Shown here in pieces: positions 9,427 to 17,316 of a stretch of DNA of 64,000 bases (position 1 is its first letter; every line of letters starts with the position of its first letter). Origin of the DNA: Streptomyces sp. SPB162 (GTDB lineage Bacteria > Actinomycetota > Actinomycetes > Streptomycetales > Streptomycetaceae); contig NZ_JAQFII010000001.1 of NCBI RefSeq assembly GCF_029504575.1, positions 2,888,501 to 2,952,500 of the forward strand. The letters are read 5' to 3'. Both the position numbers and the translations under genes were made by a program. The notes beneath the pieces were generated by a model. That model was not told where the DNA came from and searched no databases. It worked only from the letters and a program-made list of their open reading frames with translations.

Positions 9427-10884
9427 TCAACCTCTCGTCAACGCGGCCTTCATCATCGCCCGCGCGATCGGCGCCGCCAGCCCGTTCCCGCTGACCTCCG
9501 AGCGGACCGCGTCCGACTGCTCGACGACCACGGCGACCGCGATCTGGTGCCCCTTGCCGTCGTCGGCGTAGGAGACGAACCAGGCGTACGGCGTCCCGCT
9601 GTTGTTCTCGCCGTGCTGGGCGGTGCCGGTCTTGCCGCCGACCTCGACGCCGCTGATCTTCGCGTTGGAGCCGGTGCCGTTGTCGACGACGTTGACCATC
9701 GCCTTGCGCAGCTTCGCGGCGGTGTCCGCGCTGACCGCGCGGGTGCTCTCGCCGTCCGGGTAGGACTGCAGCACCGTGCCATTGCCGTCGGTGACCTGCG
9801 AGACCATGTGCGGGCTCGCCAGTTCGCCGCCGTTGGCGAGGGCCGCGACGACCATGGCCATCTGCAGCGGGGTCGCGGTGTCGTCGAACTGCCCGATGCC
9901 GGACAGTGCGGTCTGCGCCTTGTCCATGCCCTTGGGGTAGCTGCTCCTGGCCGCGCGCACCGGGATGTCCAGGCTGTCGGTGTTGAAGCCGAACTTCTCG
10001 GCGGCGGCCCGCACCTTGTCCTGACCGAGGTCGACGGCCATCTTCCCGAAGACGTTGTTGCAGCTGTACTGGAGGGCGACGTTGATGCTCGCGTTCTCGC
10101 AGGGCGCCGACGCCGACTCGTTGGACAGCTTCCGCGAGGTGCCGGGCAGCGGGTACGGATTCGGGCTGTCGGTCCTCTCCTCGATCGTCGAGTACAGCCC
10201 GTCCTCCAGGGCCGCGGCGGCGACGACGAGCTTGAACGTCGAGCCCGGCGGGTACGCGGCGCGCAGGGCCCGGTTGAGCATCGGCTGGTCCTTGTCGGCC
10301 TGCAGGGCGCTCCACGCCGAGCCGTCGGCCTGGGAGCCGCCCGAGATCTTCGACGGGTCGTAGCTGGGAGTGCTGGCCATGCCGAGGATCCGGCCGGTCG
10401 CCGGGTCGATCGCGACGGCCGCGCCCTTCTTGTCGCCGAGCCCCTCGAAGGCGGCCTTCTGCACGGCGGGGTCGATGGTGGTGATCACGTCGCCGGGCTC
10501 GGTGGCCTGGCCGGTGAGCGAGTCGGGCAGGCTCTTCAGCCGCGGGTCGGTGCCGCCCAGGACATCGCGGTAGACGCCTTCGAGCTGGGTGGCGCCGTAG
10601 ACCTGCGAGCTGTAGCCGGTGACCGCCGAGTACCGCCCGCCGCCGGTGTACGTGCGCTTGTAGCGCAGGTCGCCGCCGCCGGTGGCGGTGGAACCGGTCA
10701 CCGGTTCTCCGCCCACGACGATGTCACCGAGCGGGTTCGCGTACTGCGCGATGATGTTCCGCCGGTTGTGCTGGTCGTCCGCGAGCGCCCGGCCGTCCAC
10801 CGCCTGCACCCACGTCACCCGCGCCATGACCGCGAGGACGAGCAGGAGGCTGAAGACCGACGCACGCCTGATGGTCTTGTTCAT
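9427..10884 (-). CDS. Penicillin-binding protein, class B (PbpA-like transpeptidase)
   Basis: Peptidoglycan DD-transpeptidase of about 485 aa. An N-terminal membrane anchor (IRRASVFSLLLVLAVMARVTWVQ) precedes a non-catalytic region and the penicilloyl-serine transferase domain, with active-site STFK (about 214), SCN (about 273) and KTG (about 417). The usual start is ATG 10884 (MNKTIRR); an in-frame TTG at 10893 is possible. It resembles PbpA, which in streptomycetes normally sits beside an FtsW/RodA gene; here it is a lone copy inside the mrp locus, so it is probably a paralogue. It is divergent from mrpE with about 110 bp between starts. Confidence 0.93.
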   Translation of the reverse strand: MNKTIRRASVFSLLLVLAVMARVTWVQAVDGRALADDQHNRRNIIAQYANPLGDIVVGGEPVTGSTATGGGDLRYKRTYTGGGRYSAVTGYSSQVYGATQLEGVYRDVLGGTDPRLKSLPDSLTGQATEPGDVITTIDPAVQKAAFEGLGDKKGAAVAIDPATGRILGMASTPSYDPSKISGGSQADGSAWSALQADKDQPMLNRALRAAYPPGSTFKLVVAAAALEDGLYSTIEERTDSPNPYPLPGTSRKLSNESASAPCENASINVALQYSCNNVFGKMAVDLGQDKVRAAAEKFGFNTDSLDIPVRAARSSYPKGMDKAQTALSGIGQFDDTATPLQMAMVVAALANGGELASPHMVSQVTDGNGTVLQSYPDGESTRAVSADTAAKLRKAMVNVVDNGTGSNAKISGVEVGGKTGTAQHGENNSGTPYAWFVSYADDGKGHQIAVAVVVEQSDAVRSEVSGNGLAAPIARAMMKAALTRG

Positions 10885-10994
10885 CCCTTGCAAGAACGTT
10901 TCCGGGGGACGCGTTGGTTCCGGCGGGTGAGCACAGGTTCCCCACAGGTCGCGGCTCCAGCCCGGAACCGTCCCGCTCTGTGAGGATCGCCACC

Positions 10995-11516
10995 GTGCGC
11001 ACCCTGCGAGGACATCAGTGGCCGCTGGTCGGCTGGCTCGTCGTCGTCTGGGTGCTGCTGTGGGGCAACGTCACCGCGGCGAACGTCATCACCGGCGCGG
11101 TCGTGGCGGTCGTGCTCTGCCTGGTCTTCCCGCTGCCACCGCTCATCCTGGGGATGCGGATTCACCCGATCGGCCTAGTGCGGTTCGCCGCGCTCTTCCT
11201 CGCGGATCTGACCGTCTCCGGGCTGCGGACCGTGTGGCAGACGCTGTCCCCCGGGCCGCTTCCCTGCGCGGTGCTGGCGGTCCGGCTGCGCTGCCCGGGC
11301 GACCTGATGCTGACGGCCACCGCGATCGCCGTCTCGGCGGTGCCCGGCAGCGCCGTGCTGGAGGTCCAGCGGTCCACGGCGACGCTGTTCGTGCACGTCA
11401 TGGGCGTGGACAGCGAGGAGGCGAGGGACGGGGTGCGCCGGCTGGAGTCGCTGGTGGTGCGCGCCTTCGGCACCCGCGCGGAGATCGAGGAGCTCGACCA
11501 GGGAGGCACGTCGTGA
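10995..11516 (+). CDS. mrpE: Mrp antiporter subunit E
   Basis: 173-aa subunit with two or three N-terminal hydrophobic segments (WPLVGWLVVVWVLLWGN, ITGAVVAVVLCLVFPLPP) and a soluble C-terminal domain containing LTATAIAVSAVPGSAVLEV, typical of MrpE/MnhE, an assembly and activity subunit. GTG 10995 is preceded by GAGGATCG. The stop overlaps the GTG of mrpF. It begins the second half of the split mrp locus and would need a promoter of its own or read-through of opposite-strand genes. Confidence 0.92.
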   Translation: MRTLRGHQWPLVGWLVVVWVLLWGNVTAANVITGAVVAVVLCLVFPLPPLILGMRIHPIGLVRFAALFLADLTVSGLRTVWQTLSPGPLPCAVLAVRLRCPGDLMLTATAIAVSAVPGSAVLEVQRSTATLFVHVMGVDSEEARDGVRRLESLVVRAFGTRAEIEELDQGGTS

Positions 11517-11782
11517 AATGGGTCACCGCGACCGTACTCGGGCTGTTGATCGCGGCCGGGGTGATGGTCTTCGTCCGGCTGGTGCGCGGGCCGTCGATGC
11601 TCGACCGGGCGGTGGCGGTGGACGCGCTGCTGGCCGTCATCGTCGCGGGCCTGGGCGCGCAGGCGGCGGCCGACCGCACCCCGTACTCCCTCCCGGTCCT
11701 GCTGGTGCTGGCCTTCCTCGGCTTCACCGGTTCGGTCGCCATCGCCCGCTTCATCGCCTTCCGGGACGAGGAAGCGTCATGA
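11513..11782 (+). CDS. mrpF: Mrp antiporter subunit F
   Basis: 89-aa protein with three predicted membrane helices. The conserved VRLVRGPSMLDRAVAVDAL motif after helix 1 is characteristic of MrpF/MnhF. It starts at GTG 11513 within GTGA of the mrpE stop, so it is translationally coupled. Its C-terminus overlaps a meaningless seven-codon frame before mrpG. Confidence 0.92.
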   Translation: MKWVTATVLGLLIAAGVMVFVRLVRGPSMLDRAVAVDALLAVIVAGLGAQAAADRTPYSLPVLLVLAFLGFTGSVAIARFIAFRDEEAS

Positions 11783-11795
11783 GCCGGGGCGCCTC

Positions 11796-12164
11796 ATGAC
11801 CCCGGGCGCGGTGTGCGACTGGGCCGCGGCGGTCTGCCTGCTGCTCGGCGCCGCGCTCTGCTTCGTGGCCGGGATCGGGCTGCTGCGGCTGCCCGACACC
11901 CTCACCCGGATGCACGCGGCGACCAAGCCGCAGGTCCTGGGCCTACTGCTGGTCCTGCTGGGGGTGGCGCTGCGGCTGCGGTCGTGGGTGGACCTGGGCA
12001 CCCTGGTGCTGATCGGGACGTTTCAGCTGACGACCGTGCCGGTGGCGGCGCACCTGGTGGGTCGGGCGGCCTACCGCACCGGCCAGGTGCGCGCCGACCG
12101 GCTGGTCCTCGACGAACTGGACGATCACCTGACGCGACCCGGCGCCGGACCCGGCCCCGGCTGA
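11796..12164 (+). CDS. mrpG: Mrp antiporter subunit G
   Basis: 122-aa membrane subunit with three helices. The GLLRLPDTLTRMHAATKPQVLG motif (about 29-50) is diagnostic for MrpG/MnhG. The start is ATG 11796, 14 bases after mrpF. A hydrophilic tail rich in Asp and Gly/Pro closes the protein. It is the last gene of the second mrp cluster; the phosphatase gene begins 22 bases later. Confidence 0.92.
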   Translation: MTPGAVCDWAAAVCLLLGAALCFVAGIGLLRLPDTLTRMHAATKPQVLGLLLVLLGVALRLRSWVDLGTLVLIGTFQLTTVPVAAHLVGRAAYRTGQVRADRLVLDELDDHLTRPGAGPGPG

Positions 12165-12186
12165 GTCCAACCGGTAGGTTCTATAT

Positions 12187-13311
12187 GTGACAAATGCTCG
12201 GATCGTCGGAGCGCTGCGGAGCCTGGAGGACAGCGTCGTGGCCCGTCAGGGCATGGGGCTGCCCCTGCTGGCCATCGTCATCGTCTCGCTGGCGGACCTG
12301 TCGGCCGGCCGGGACCACTACATCGGGCCCGGCATGGTGGTCGCCCCGGCGCTGGCGTCCATCACGACGACCTGGTCGCGCACCCTGCTCATCGCCCTCC
12401 TCGGCCTCGCCTCGCAGGTGGCGCTCGCGCCGTACAACGGGGTCGACCGGGTCCACGACTGGGTCCTGCTCAGCGGCCAGTTCGCCACCTACCTCGTGGT
12501 CAGCCTCTTCAGCGCCTACATCGCCTGGCGGCGCGAGACCGGGCTGCGGGCCTTCACCGCGATTACCTCGGTCGCCGAGGCAGCCCAGCGCGCCCTGCTG
12601 CGGCCCCCCGGCAACCTGGTCGGCGACGTCCGGCTCGCCGTCCGGTACGTCTCGGCGGCGGACGCGGCCCAGATCGGCGGCGACCTGTACTCCGTCCTCG
12701 ACACCCCGCACGGCGTGCGCGCGCTCATCGGCGACGTCCGCGGCAAGGGCCTGGACGCCGTCCAGACCGCGGCGGTCGTGCTCGGCTCGTTCCGCGAGGC
12801 CGCGTACGACGAGGGCGGGCTGACCCGCGTCGCGCAGCGCGTCGAGGCGAGCGTGCAGCGCCATGTCGGCTCCGGCGAGTTCACCACCGCCCTGTTCGTC
12901 GAGTTCGACGGCCCCGGCTCCGTCGAACTCCTGCACTACGGTCACGTGGCACCGCTGCTCATCACCTCCGACGGATCCGTGACGACGCTGGACCCCCCGG
13001 ACCCCTGGGTGCCGCTGGGCCTGGGCCAACTGGTCAAGGGGGTGCCCGCGGCCTGGCGGGCCCAGCTCGGCGGCGAGGACGTGCTCGTGCTCTGCACGGA
13101 CGGCGTGATCGAGGCCCGCAACCCGGAGGACGGCTCCTTCTACCCCCTCGCCGACCGGGTCGGGCCACTGGTGGCCGGCCTGGCACAGAACCTGGAGGCG
13201 GCCGTCGAGCGCATCTACGCCGACCTGCTGCGCCACGCGGGCGGCTCCCTCGGCGACGACGTCGTCCTGCTGCTGCTCGCGCCCGCCAAGCCTCCCGCTC
13301 CACCGGACTGA
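12187..13311 (+). CDS. Membrane-anchored SpoIIE/PP2C-type serine phosphatase
   Basis: 374-aa protein with three or four hydrophobic helices in the first 115 residues (LLAIVIVSLADL, LLIALLGLASQVAL, YLVVSLFSAYIAW), then a cytoplasmic PP2C-like domain. Metal-binding signatures are AAQIGGDLYSVLDT (about 161) and ALIGDVRGKGLDAV (about 179), and the closing GDDVVLLLL is present. Such phosphatases in streptomycetes usually dephosphorylate anti-sigma-factor antagonists. There is no PAS or GAF sensor, so the membrane part may be the input. The GTG 12187 start has no strong Shine-Dalgarno sequence. The next gene encodes a possible kinase-fold partner. Confidence 0.92.
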   Translation: MTNARIVGALRSLEDSVVARQGMGLPLLAIVIVSLADLSAGRDHYIGPGMVVAPALASITTTWSRTLLIALLGLASQVALAPYNGVDRVHDWVLLSGQFATYLVVSLFSAYIAWRRETGLRAFTAITSVAEAAQRALLRPPGNLVGDVRLAVRYVSAADAAQIGGDLYSVLDTPHGVRALIGDVRGKGLDAVQTAAVVLGSFREAAYDEGGLTRVAQRVEASVQRHVGSGEFTTALFVEFDGPGSVELLHYGHVAPLLITSDGSVTTLDPPDPWVPLGLGQLVKGVPAAWRAQLGGEDVLVLCTDGVIEARNPEDGSFYPLADRVGPLVAGLAQNLEAAVERIYADLLRHAGGSLGDDVVLLLLAPAKPPAPPD

Positions 13312-13532
13312 GGCAGCCGCCCGTGAGAGCCCGTCCTTCCGGGGTAGGCCCCCGCGCGTGGCTGGAAGCAACGCCCTGAGTACCCACTCCATGACGTGTC
13401 GTCAAGCCGCCCTAGCGGCGGGGCGTTCGCCTGTTCTAGGGTTACTACGCGGCCCCTGGACCCTGGTCCGCTCCAGGCGGAGCCCCGTCCGGGCTCGAGC
13501 GCCTCCGAATCTGCAGGACGTGGACCGGCGTC

Positions 13533-14093
13533 ATGGCGAAGCTTGCGGCGATCTCGCGACTCCCCCTCTCCGACCCGCGGCGATCGACTCTCGATCTCTC
13601 CTGGACGTTCTCGCTGCACCGCGCCCCGGGCAGCGACGATCTGGCCGCCAGGATGACGTGCGCCGCACTCGACACCCTGGGGCCGTACGGCGAGGTCAGC
13701 GCGCGACTGGCGGATGCGATCACCCTGGCGTGCGGCTACGTCGTCGACCACGGGTTCGCCCACCGGTACCGCGTGACCCTCGGGGTGGACGGGGCGCGGT
13801 GCACGGTCTCGGTGACCGACTACGGCTACGACAAACCGCTCGCGGTCCCGCCCGCCCCGCCGCACTCCTACGCCGCGGCCGCCCTGTGCCAGCAACTCGC
13901 CGACTCGGCCGAGAGCGGGGCGCACATCGACGGCGTCCAGGTGCACCACGCCATCGACGGAGCGGTCCTGATCCGTTTCCGCGCCCTGCTTCCCGACTCC
14001 GCGGCCGAGATGGCCGCCGACTCCGCCGCAGGGCTCCCCCAGCCACCCCCGGCCGCGCCGGACCACTCCCGCAGTCCAGGCGCCCGAGGGTGA
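13533..14093 (+). CDS. Hypothetical protein, degenerate HATPase (RsbW-like) fold possible
   Basis: 186-aa soluble protein. The central region (ADAITLACGYVVDHGFAHRYRVTLGVDGARCTVSVTDYG in outline) has the layout of the anti-sigma-factor kinase fold: a helix ending in His, then beta strands and a D-x-G-like turn. However, the N-box Asn and the glycine-rich lid are not evident, so ATP binding is doubtful. The Pro/Ala-rich C-terminus looks disordered. It lies about 220 bp after the PP2C phosphatase on the same strand, which suggests but does not prove a partner-switching role. Confidence 0.55.
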   Translation: MAKLAAISRLPLSDPRRSTLDLSWTFSLHRAPGSDDLAARMTCAALDTLGPYGEVSARLADAITLACGYVVDHGFAHRYRVTLGVDGARCTVSVTDYGYDKPLAVPPAPPHSYAAAALCQQLADSAESGAHIDGVQVHHAIDGAVLIRFRALLPDSAAEMAADSAAGLPQPPPAAPDHSRSPGARG

Positions 14094-14158
14094 GGTGCGC
14101 CCGGCCGGCTGCTCCGGGGGGAGCGGGTTGCCGGCCGGGCGCCGAATGCACGCGGCGG

Positions 14159-14809
14159 TCACTTCTTGTGTGAGCCGGTCAGCGCGGCGAAGACGACCAC
14201 GTTCGCCGAGTACGCGCGCCTCTCGCGGTCGTACGTGCCACCGCAGGTGATCAACCGCAGCTCCGGCCGGGTGCCCGCGCCGTAGACCCGGGCCGCCGAG
14301 AAGTGGTCCTTGTCGACGACCTCGACCCCTTCGACCGTGAACTCCGCGACCGAGCCGTCCGCCCGCTCGACCTCCACCTCCGCGCCCGGCGTCACCGAGC
14401 TCAGACCGTAGAAGACCGCGGGCCCGGTCGCGGTGTCGACATGGCCGACGAGCAGGGCGGCGCCCGCCGCGCCCGGCGCCGGACCGCCGCGGAACCAGCC
14501 CGCGACGTCCGGGGTGTCGTACGGCGGCGGGTCCACCGCACCGTTGGCGAGGCCCCGCTCGACGATCCCGGCGTGCAGCCCGATCGACGCGATGTCCACC
14601 CGCAGTGGTTTCGAGACCGGCAGCGGCAGGTGCGCGGCGTAGACCGGCGGCGGCCGTTCGGCGGTCCCGGCCACGGGTTGCACGCCGGGACCGGCCGGGA
14701 CCGCCCCGCCGACGGGATCGCCCAGCAGCCAGGCGGCGAAGAGCACCAGCCCCGCCGCCACCGCAGCCCAGGTACGGCCGTTGACGGACGGGTGTTCCTC
14801 GTCCGGCAC
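14159..14809 (-). CDS. Class F sortase
   Basis: 216-aa membrane-anchored transpeptidase. An N-terminal helix (TWAAVAAGLVLFAAWLLG) precedes the sortase barrel. Catalytic residues are visible: His in LLVGHVDT (about 121), Cys in LITCGGTYD (about 188) and Arg in the downstream RERRAYSANVVVF. Family members attach surface proteins, often at LPXTG-like signals. The immediately upstream gene encodes a secreted protein with a membrane-spanning C-terminus, the usual arrangement for this pair in streptomycetes, although no LPXTG is visible there. Confidence 0.93.
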   Translation of the reverse strand: MPDEEHPSVNGRTWAAVAAGLVLFAAWLLGDPVGGAVPAGPGVQPVAGTAERPPPVYAAHLPLPVSKPLRVDIASIGLHAGIVERGLANGAVDPPPYDTPDVAGWFRGGPAPGAAGAALLVGHVDTATGPAVFYGLSSVTPGAEVEVERADGSVAEFTVEGVEVVDKDHFSAARVYGAGTRPELRLITCGGTYDRERRAYSANVVVFAALTGSHKK

Positions 14810-14815
14810 CGCGGC

Positions 14816-15422
14816 CTAACCGTCGCGGCGTCGGCGGTACACCGCCACGGCCGCGAAGGCCGCCGCCGCAGCGCCGCCGATCGCCGCCACCGAGTCGGTG
14901 CCGGGACCCGCCTCCGCGGGACCCGCGGCCAGCTGCGCCGTTCCACCGCCGCCGGCCGGAACCGGGGCCGTCGGCCAGAGCGGCTCGGGCTTGACCGGTT
15001 GGACGGGACTGACGGGCTCGACCGGGGTGACGGGACTGACCGGGGTCGCGCTGTTGATGACGACCACGCTGCCCTCGGCGGCGTGGGCGTTGCCGTCGCA
15101 TTCGACCGAGACGGCGTAGGTGCCCGCCACCGCGTCGGACCGGATGGACGCGTCACTGACCAGTCCGTCCTGACCGTCGACCGGCGGCGCCAGCGTCACC
15201 GGACTCACGAAGACCTCGGCGCTCGCCTTGGCCCGGTTCGCCGAACGGCACGCGCTCTTCACACGCAGCGTGATGACCGCGCCCCGCCCAGGTCCTGCCG
15301 GGGGTGACGGTCACCGTCCCCGAAGCCGTCGCCGAACCCTGGTCGGCGAATGCCGGGACAGCGCCACTGAGCATGAACAGCACGGCCGCACCGGCAGCTG
15401 CCGGTCGTCGGATATCTAGCAT
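14816..15422 (-). CDS. Secreted, C-terminally anchored hypothetical protein, apparent +1 frameshift
   Basis: Probable surface protein paired with the class F sortase. The start is ATG 15422, six bases after GGAGGT. A signal peptide (GAAVLFMLSGAVPAFA) leads into an Ig-like beta-rich region and a Pro/Val-rich linker with repeats of TPVSPV/EPVSPV. A C-terminal helix follows (SVAAIGGAAAAAFAAVAVY), then RRRRDG, the classic hydrophobic-plus-positive tail. Near 15279-15290 the frame breaks after VTVTPGRTWAG; removing one base restores AVITLRVKSACR and a protein of 201 aa. No LPXTG box is found before the helix; AGPGTDS occupies that position. Confidence 0.8.
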
Positions 15423-15556
15423 CGGGGGAACCTCCGCTCGGCCGGGTACGGCCAGCGGACCCGGTGCTTCGAACCTCCATCCACGGGGGTTCCGCCGCAC
15501 CTCAGGGGGCGTTTGGTTACGCCATCAGGGGGTGTCGGTCACGCACGGTGCGGGGC

Positions 15557-16336
15557 TCAGATCTCGTCGACGAGATCCGCGATCGAGTCCACGACCCGCG
15601 ACGGCCGGAAGGGGTACTTGTCGATGTCGGCCTTCGACGTCAGGCCGGTCAGCACCAGGAAGGTCTCCATGCCCGACTCCAGCCCGGCGAGGACATCGGT
15701 GTCCATCCGGTCGCCGATCATGGCGCTGGTCTCGGAGTGCACGCCGATCGCGTTCAGCCCGGCCCGCATCATCAGCGGGTTCGGCTTGCCGACGAAGTAC
15801 GGGTCCTTGCCGGTGGCCTTGGTGATCAACGCGGCCACCGAGCCGGTCGCGGGCAGCGGGCCCTCGGCCGACGGGCCGGTCTCGTCGGGGTTGGTGCAGA
15901 TGAAGCGCGCACCGCCGTTGATGAGCCGGATCGCCTTGGTGAGCGCCTCGAAGCTGTAGGTGCGGGTCTCACCCAGCACCACGTAGTCGGGTTCGGCGTC
16001 GGTCAGGATGTAGCCGACGTCGTGCAGCGCGGTCGTCAGACCGGCCTCGCCGATCACATACGCCGTCCCGCCGGGACGCTGGTCGTCGAGGAACTTCGCG
16101 GTGGCCAGCGCCGAGGTCCAGATGTTCTCGACGGGCACGTCGAGACCCATCCGCGACAGCCTGGCGTGCAGGTCACGAGCGGTGTAGATGGAGTTGTTGG
16201 TCAGCACCAGGAACGGCTTGCCGGACTCCCGCAGCCGCTTGATGAAGGCGTCGGCGCCGGGGATCGGCGTGCCCTCGTGGATCAGCACCCCGTCCATGTC
16301 GGTGAGCCAGGATTCGATCGGCTTGCGATGCGACAC
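15557..16336 (-). CDS. HAD-IIA family phosphatase (NagD-like)
   Basis: 259-aa cytoplasmic phosphatase. HAD motif I is LTDMDGVLIHEG (about 11; nucleophile Asp, with Met where many members have Leu), motif II is VLTNNS (about 45), and motifs III/IV are GKPNPLMM and GDRMDTDVLAG. The cap type and length fit HAD-IIA (NagD, phosphoglycolate or 4-nitrophenyl phosphatases). GTG 16336 has AGGAGAA nine bases upstream. It is the first gene after a MITE-like element (16379-16544). Confidence 0.93.
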   Translation of the reverse strand: MSHRKPIESWLTDMDGVLIHEGTPIPGADAFIKRLRESGKPFLVLTNNSIYTARDLHARLSRMGLDVPVENIWTSALATAKFLDDQRPGGTAYVIGEAGLTTALHDVGYILTDAEPDYVVLGETRTYSFEALTKAIRLINGGARFICTNPDETGPSAEGPLPATGSVAALITKATGKDPYFVGKPNPLMMRAGLNAIGVHSETSAMIGDRMDTDVLAGLESGMETFLVLTGLTSKADIDKYPFRPSRVVDSIADLVDEI

Positions 16337-16378
16337 GGGCGTGTTCTCCTGTCCTGGTGTACAGCTGCGCTGCTCAGC

Positions 16379-16544
16379 CTAGTGCTCTGGCCGGAAAGGT
16401 CCACCGGTTCGCGGCGTCCGGCACGGCACTTCGCGGCATGGTCGGAGTCGTCCGAGTACGCCCGGTACGAGGACGATCCTCCGCCGTGCGACGCACCGCG
16501 CCGGACGCCGCGAACGAGGCAAACCCTTCCGGCCAGAGCACTGG
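16379..16544. mobile_element. MITE-like element, 166 bp, TIR AGTGCTCTGGCCGG
   Basis: Non-coding block bounded by inverted repeats: CTAGTGCTCTGGCCGGAA at the left and, inverted, CCAGTGCTCTGGCCGGAA at the right. The interior shares the motif CACGGCGGAGG-TCG-CC--GTAC-GG-CGTAC with the two 206-bp elements at 22604 and 26307, but in reverse orientation, so all three belong to one superfamily with different ends. The left edge is CTAG and the right edge the imperfect CTGG. It lies at the 3' end of a short broken gene. No transposase is present. Confidence 0.75.
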
Positions 16545-16718
16545 CCGGGGCGCACGCCGTACGCCCCGGCCGTCTCAGCCGGCGGCCGGCCGCCGCCCCC
16601 ACGCCAGCTGCCGGTCGCCTTCTTCCAGGCGTCGACGTACGCCGTCAGGCCGGCGTTCACCTCGGCCCAGTCGGGTGCGGGTCCGGGCCTCCTCGGGCCC
16701 ACCCGGCTCCGTACTCAT
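16545..16718 (-). pseudogene. Short hypothetical gene, +1 frameshifted and cut by a MITE
   Basis: ATG 16718 overlaps the stop of the GntR-HAD gene (ATGA), indicating a translationally coupled third gene. The frame reads MSTEPGGPEEARTRT and then shifts by one base near 16660-16700 into a protein-like segment (DWAEVNAGLTAYVDAWKK, then ATGSWRGGGGRPPAE), which runs into the MITE right end at 16544. Only about 55 residues remain. I do not recognise the family. The shift has the same +1 direction as the other broken genes in this window, so the frame loss may be a sequencing error while the MITE truncation is probably real. Confidence 0.45.
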
Positions 16719-17281
16719 CGCCGCGTCCCCGCCCCGGCGAGCCCCGCGAGGACGTCCGGGAGTTCCGCGACGGTGGCCAGGACGTGCGTGGCGCCGGCTT
16801 CGCACAGCGCGGGCTCGTCGTGGGCGCCGGTCAGCACGCCCGCGACCACGGCGGCGCCGGAGCGGCGGCCGCAGAGCATGTCGTACGGGGTGTCGCCCGC
16901 CACGGCGATCTCCCGTACGTCGTCGGCCGCCCCGGTGCGCAGCAGGGCGGCGAGCACCAGGTCGGGGAACGGCCGCCCGCGCCCGGCGTCGGCCGGGCAC
17001 AGGGTGAGGTCGGCGATGTCCCGCCAGCCGAGTGCGTCCACCACCACCGTGCCCCGCCCCTTGCGCCGCACCCGGCCCTGGATCAACAGCTCGCGCAGCG
17101 CCTGACGCACGGTCTCCCGCGCCACCTCGAATGTGGCCGCCAACTCCCGCTCGGTCGGTAGCAGTCCACCCTCGCCGAGCTCGTCGAGCACGGACTCCAG
17201 CCGGGTCTTCACGGCGTAGTACTTGGGCACCCGGCCATGCTCGGGCACGCCGGACCGGATCGGGGCGCGGGGGTCTGTCAC
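16715..17281 (-). CDS. Chimera: GntR-type winged helix joined to C-terminal half of a HAD hydrolase
   Basis: 188 aa in a single frame. Residues about 15-80 are a GntR/HutC-type DNA-binding domain (LPTERELAATFEVARETVRQALRELL; RKGRGTVVV wing). From about residue 83 the sequence is the second half of a phosphonatase-like HAD enzyme: DALGWRD, PADAGRGRPFPDLVLAALLR and AVAGDTPYDMLCG (motif IV acidic residues), then GVLTGAHD. The HAD nucleophile Asp and Thr/Ser motif and the whole effector domain of the GntR protein are absent. The junction (VVV|DALGW) fits a deletion joining two adjacent genes in frame. Catalysis is unlikely; DNA binding may persist. Confidence 0.75.
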   Translation of the reverse strand: MTDPRAPIRSGVPEHGRVPKYYAVKTRLESVLDELGEGGLLPTERELAATFEVARETVRQALRELLIQGRVRRKGRGTVVVDALGWRDIADLTLCPADAGRGRPFPDLVLAALLRTGAADDVREIAVAGDTPYDMLCGRRSGAAVVAGVLTGAHDEPALCEAGATHVLATVAELPDVLAGLAGAGTRR

Positions 17282-17316
17282 GGGACCGATCCTCGCAGAG
17301 CAGGAGCGGTCCGCCG

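Noticed and set aside
13405..13432. GCCGCCCTAGCGGCGG hairpin as a terminator for the PP2C phosphatase
   Set aside because: Short stem about 100 bp from the stop with no U-run; not convincing.
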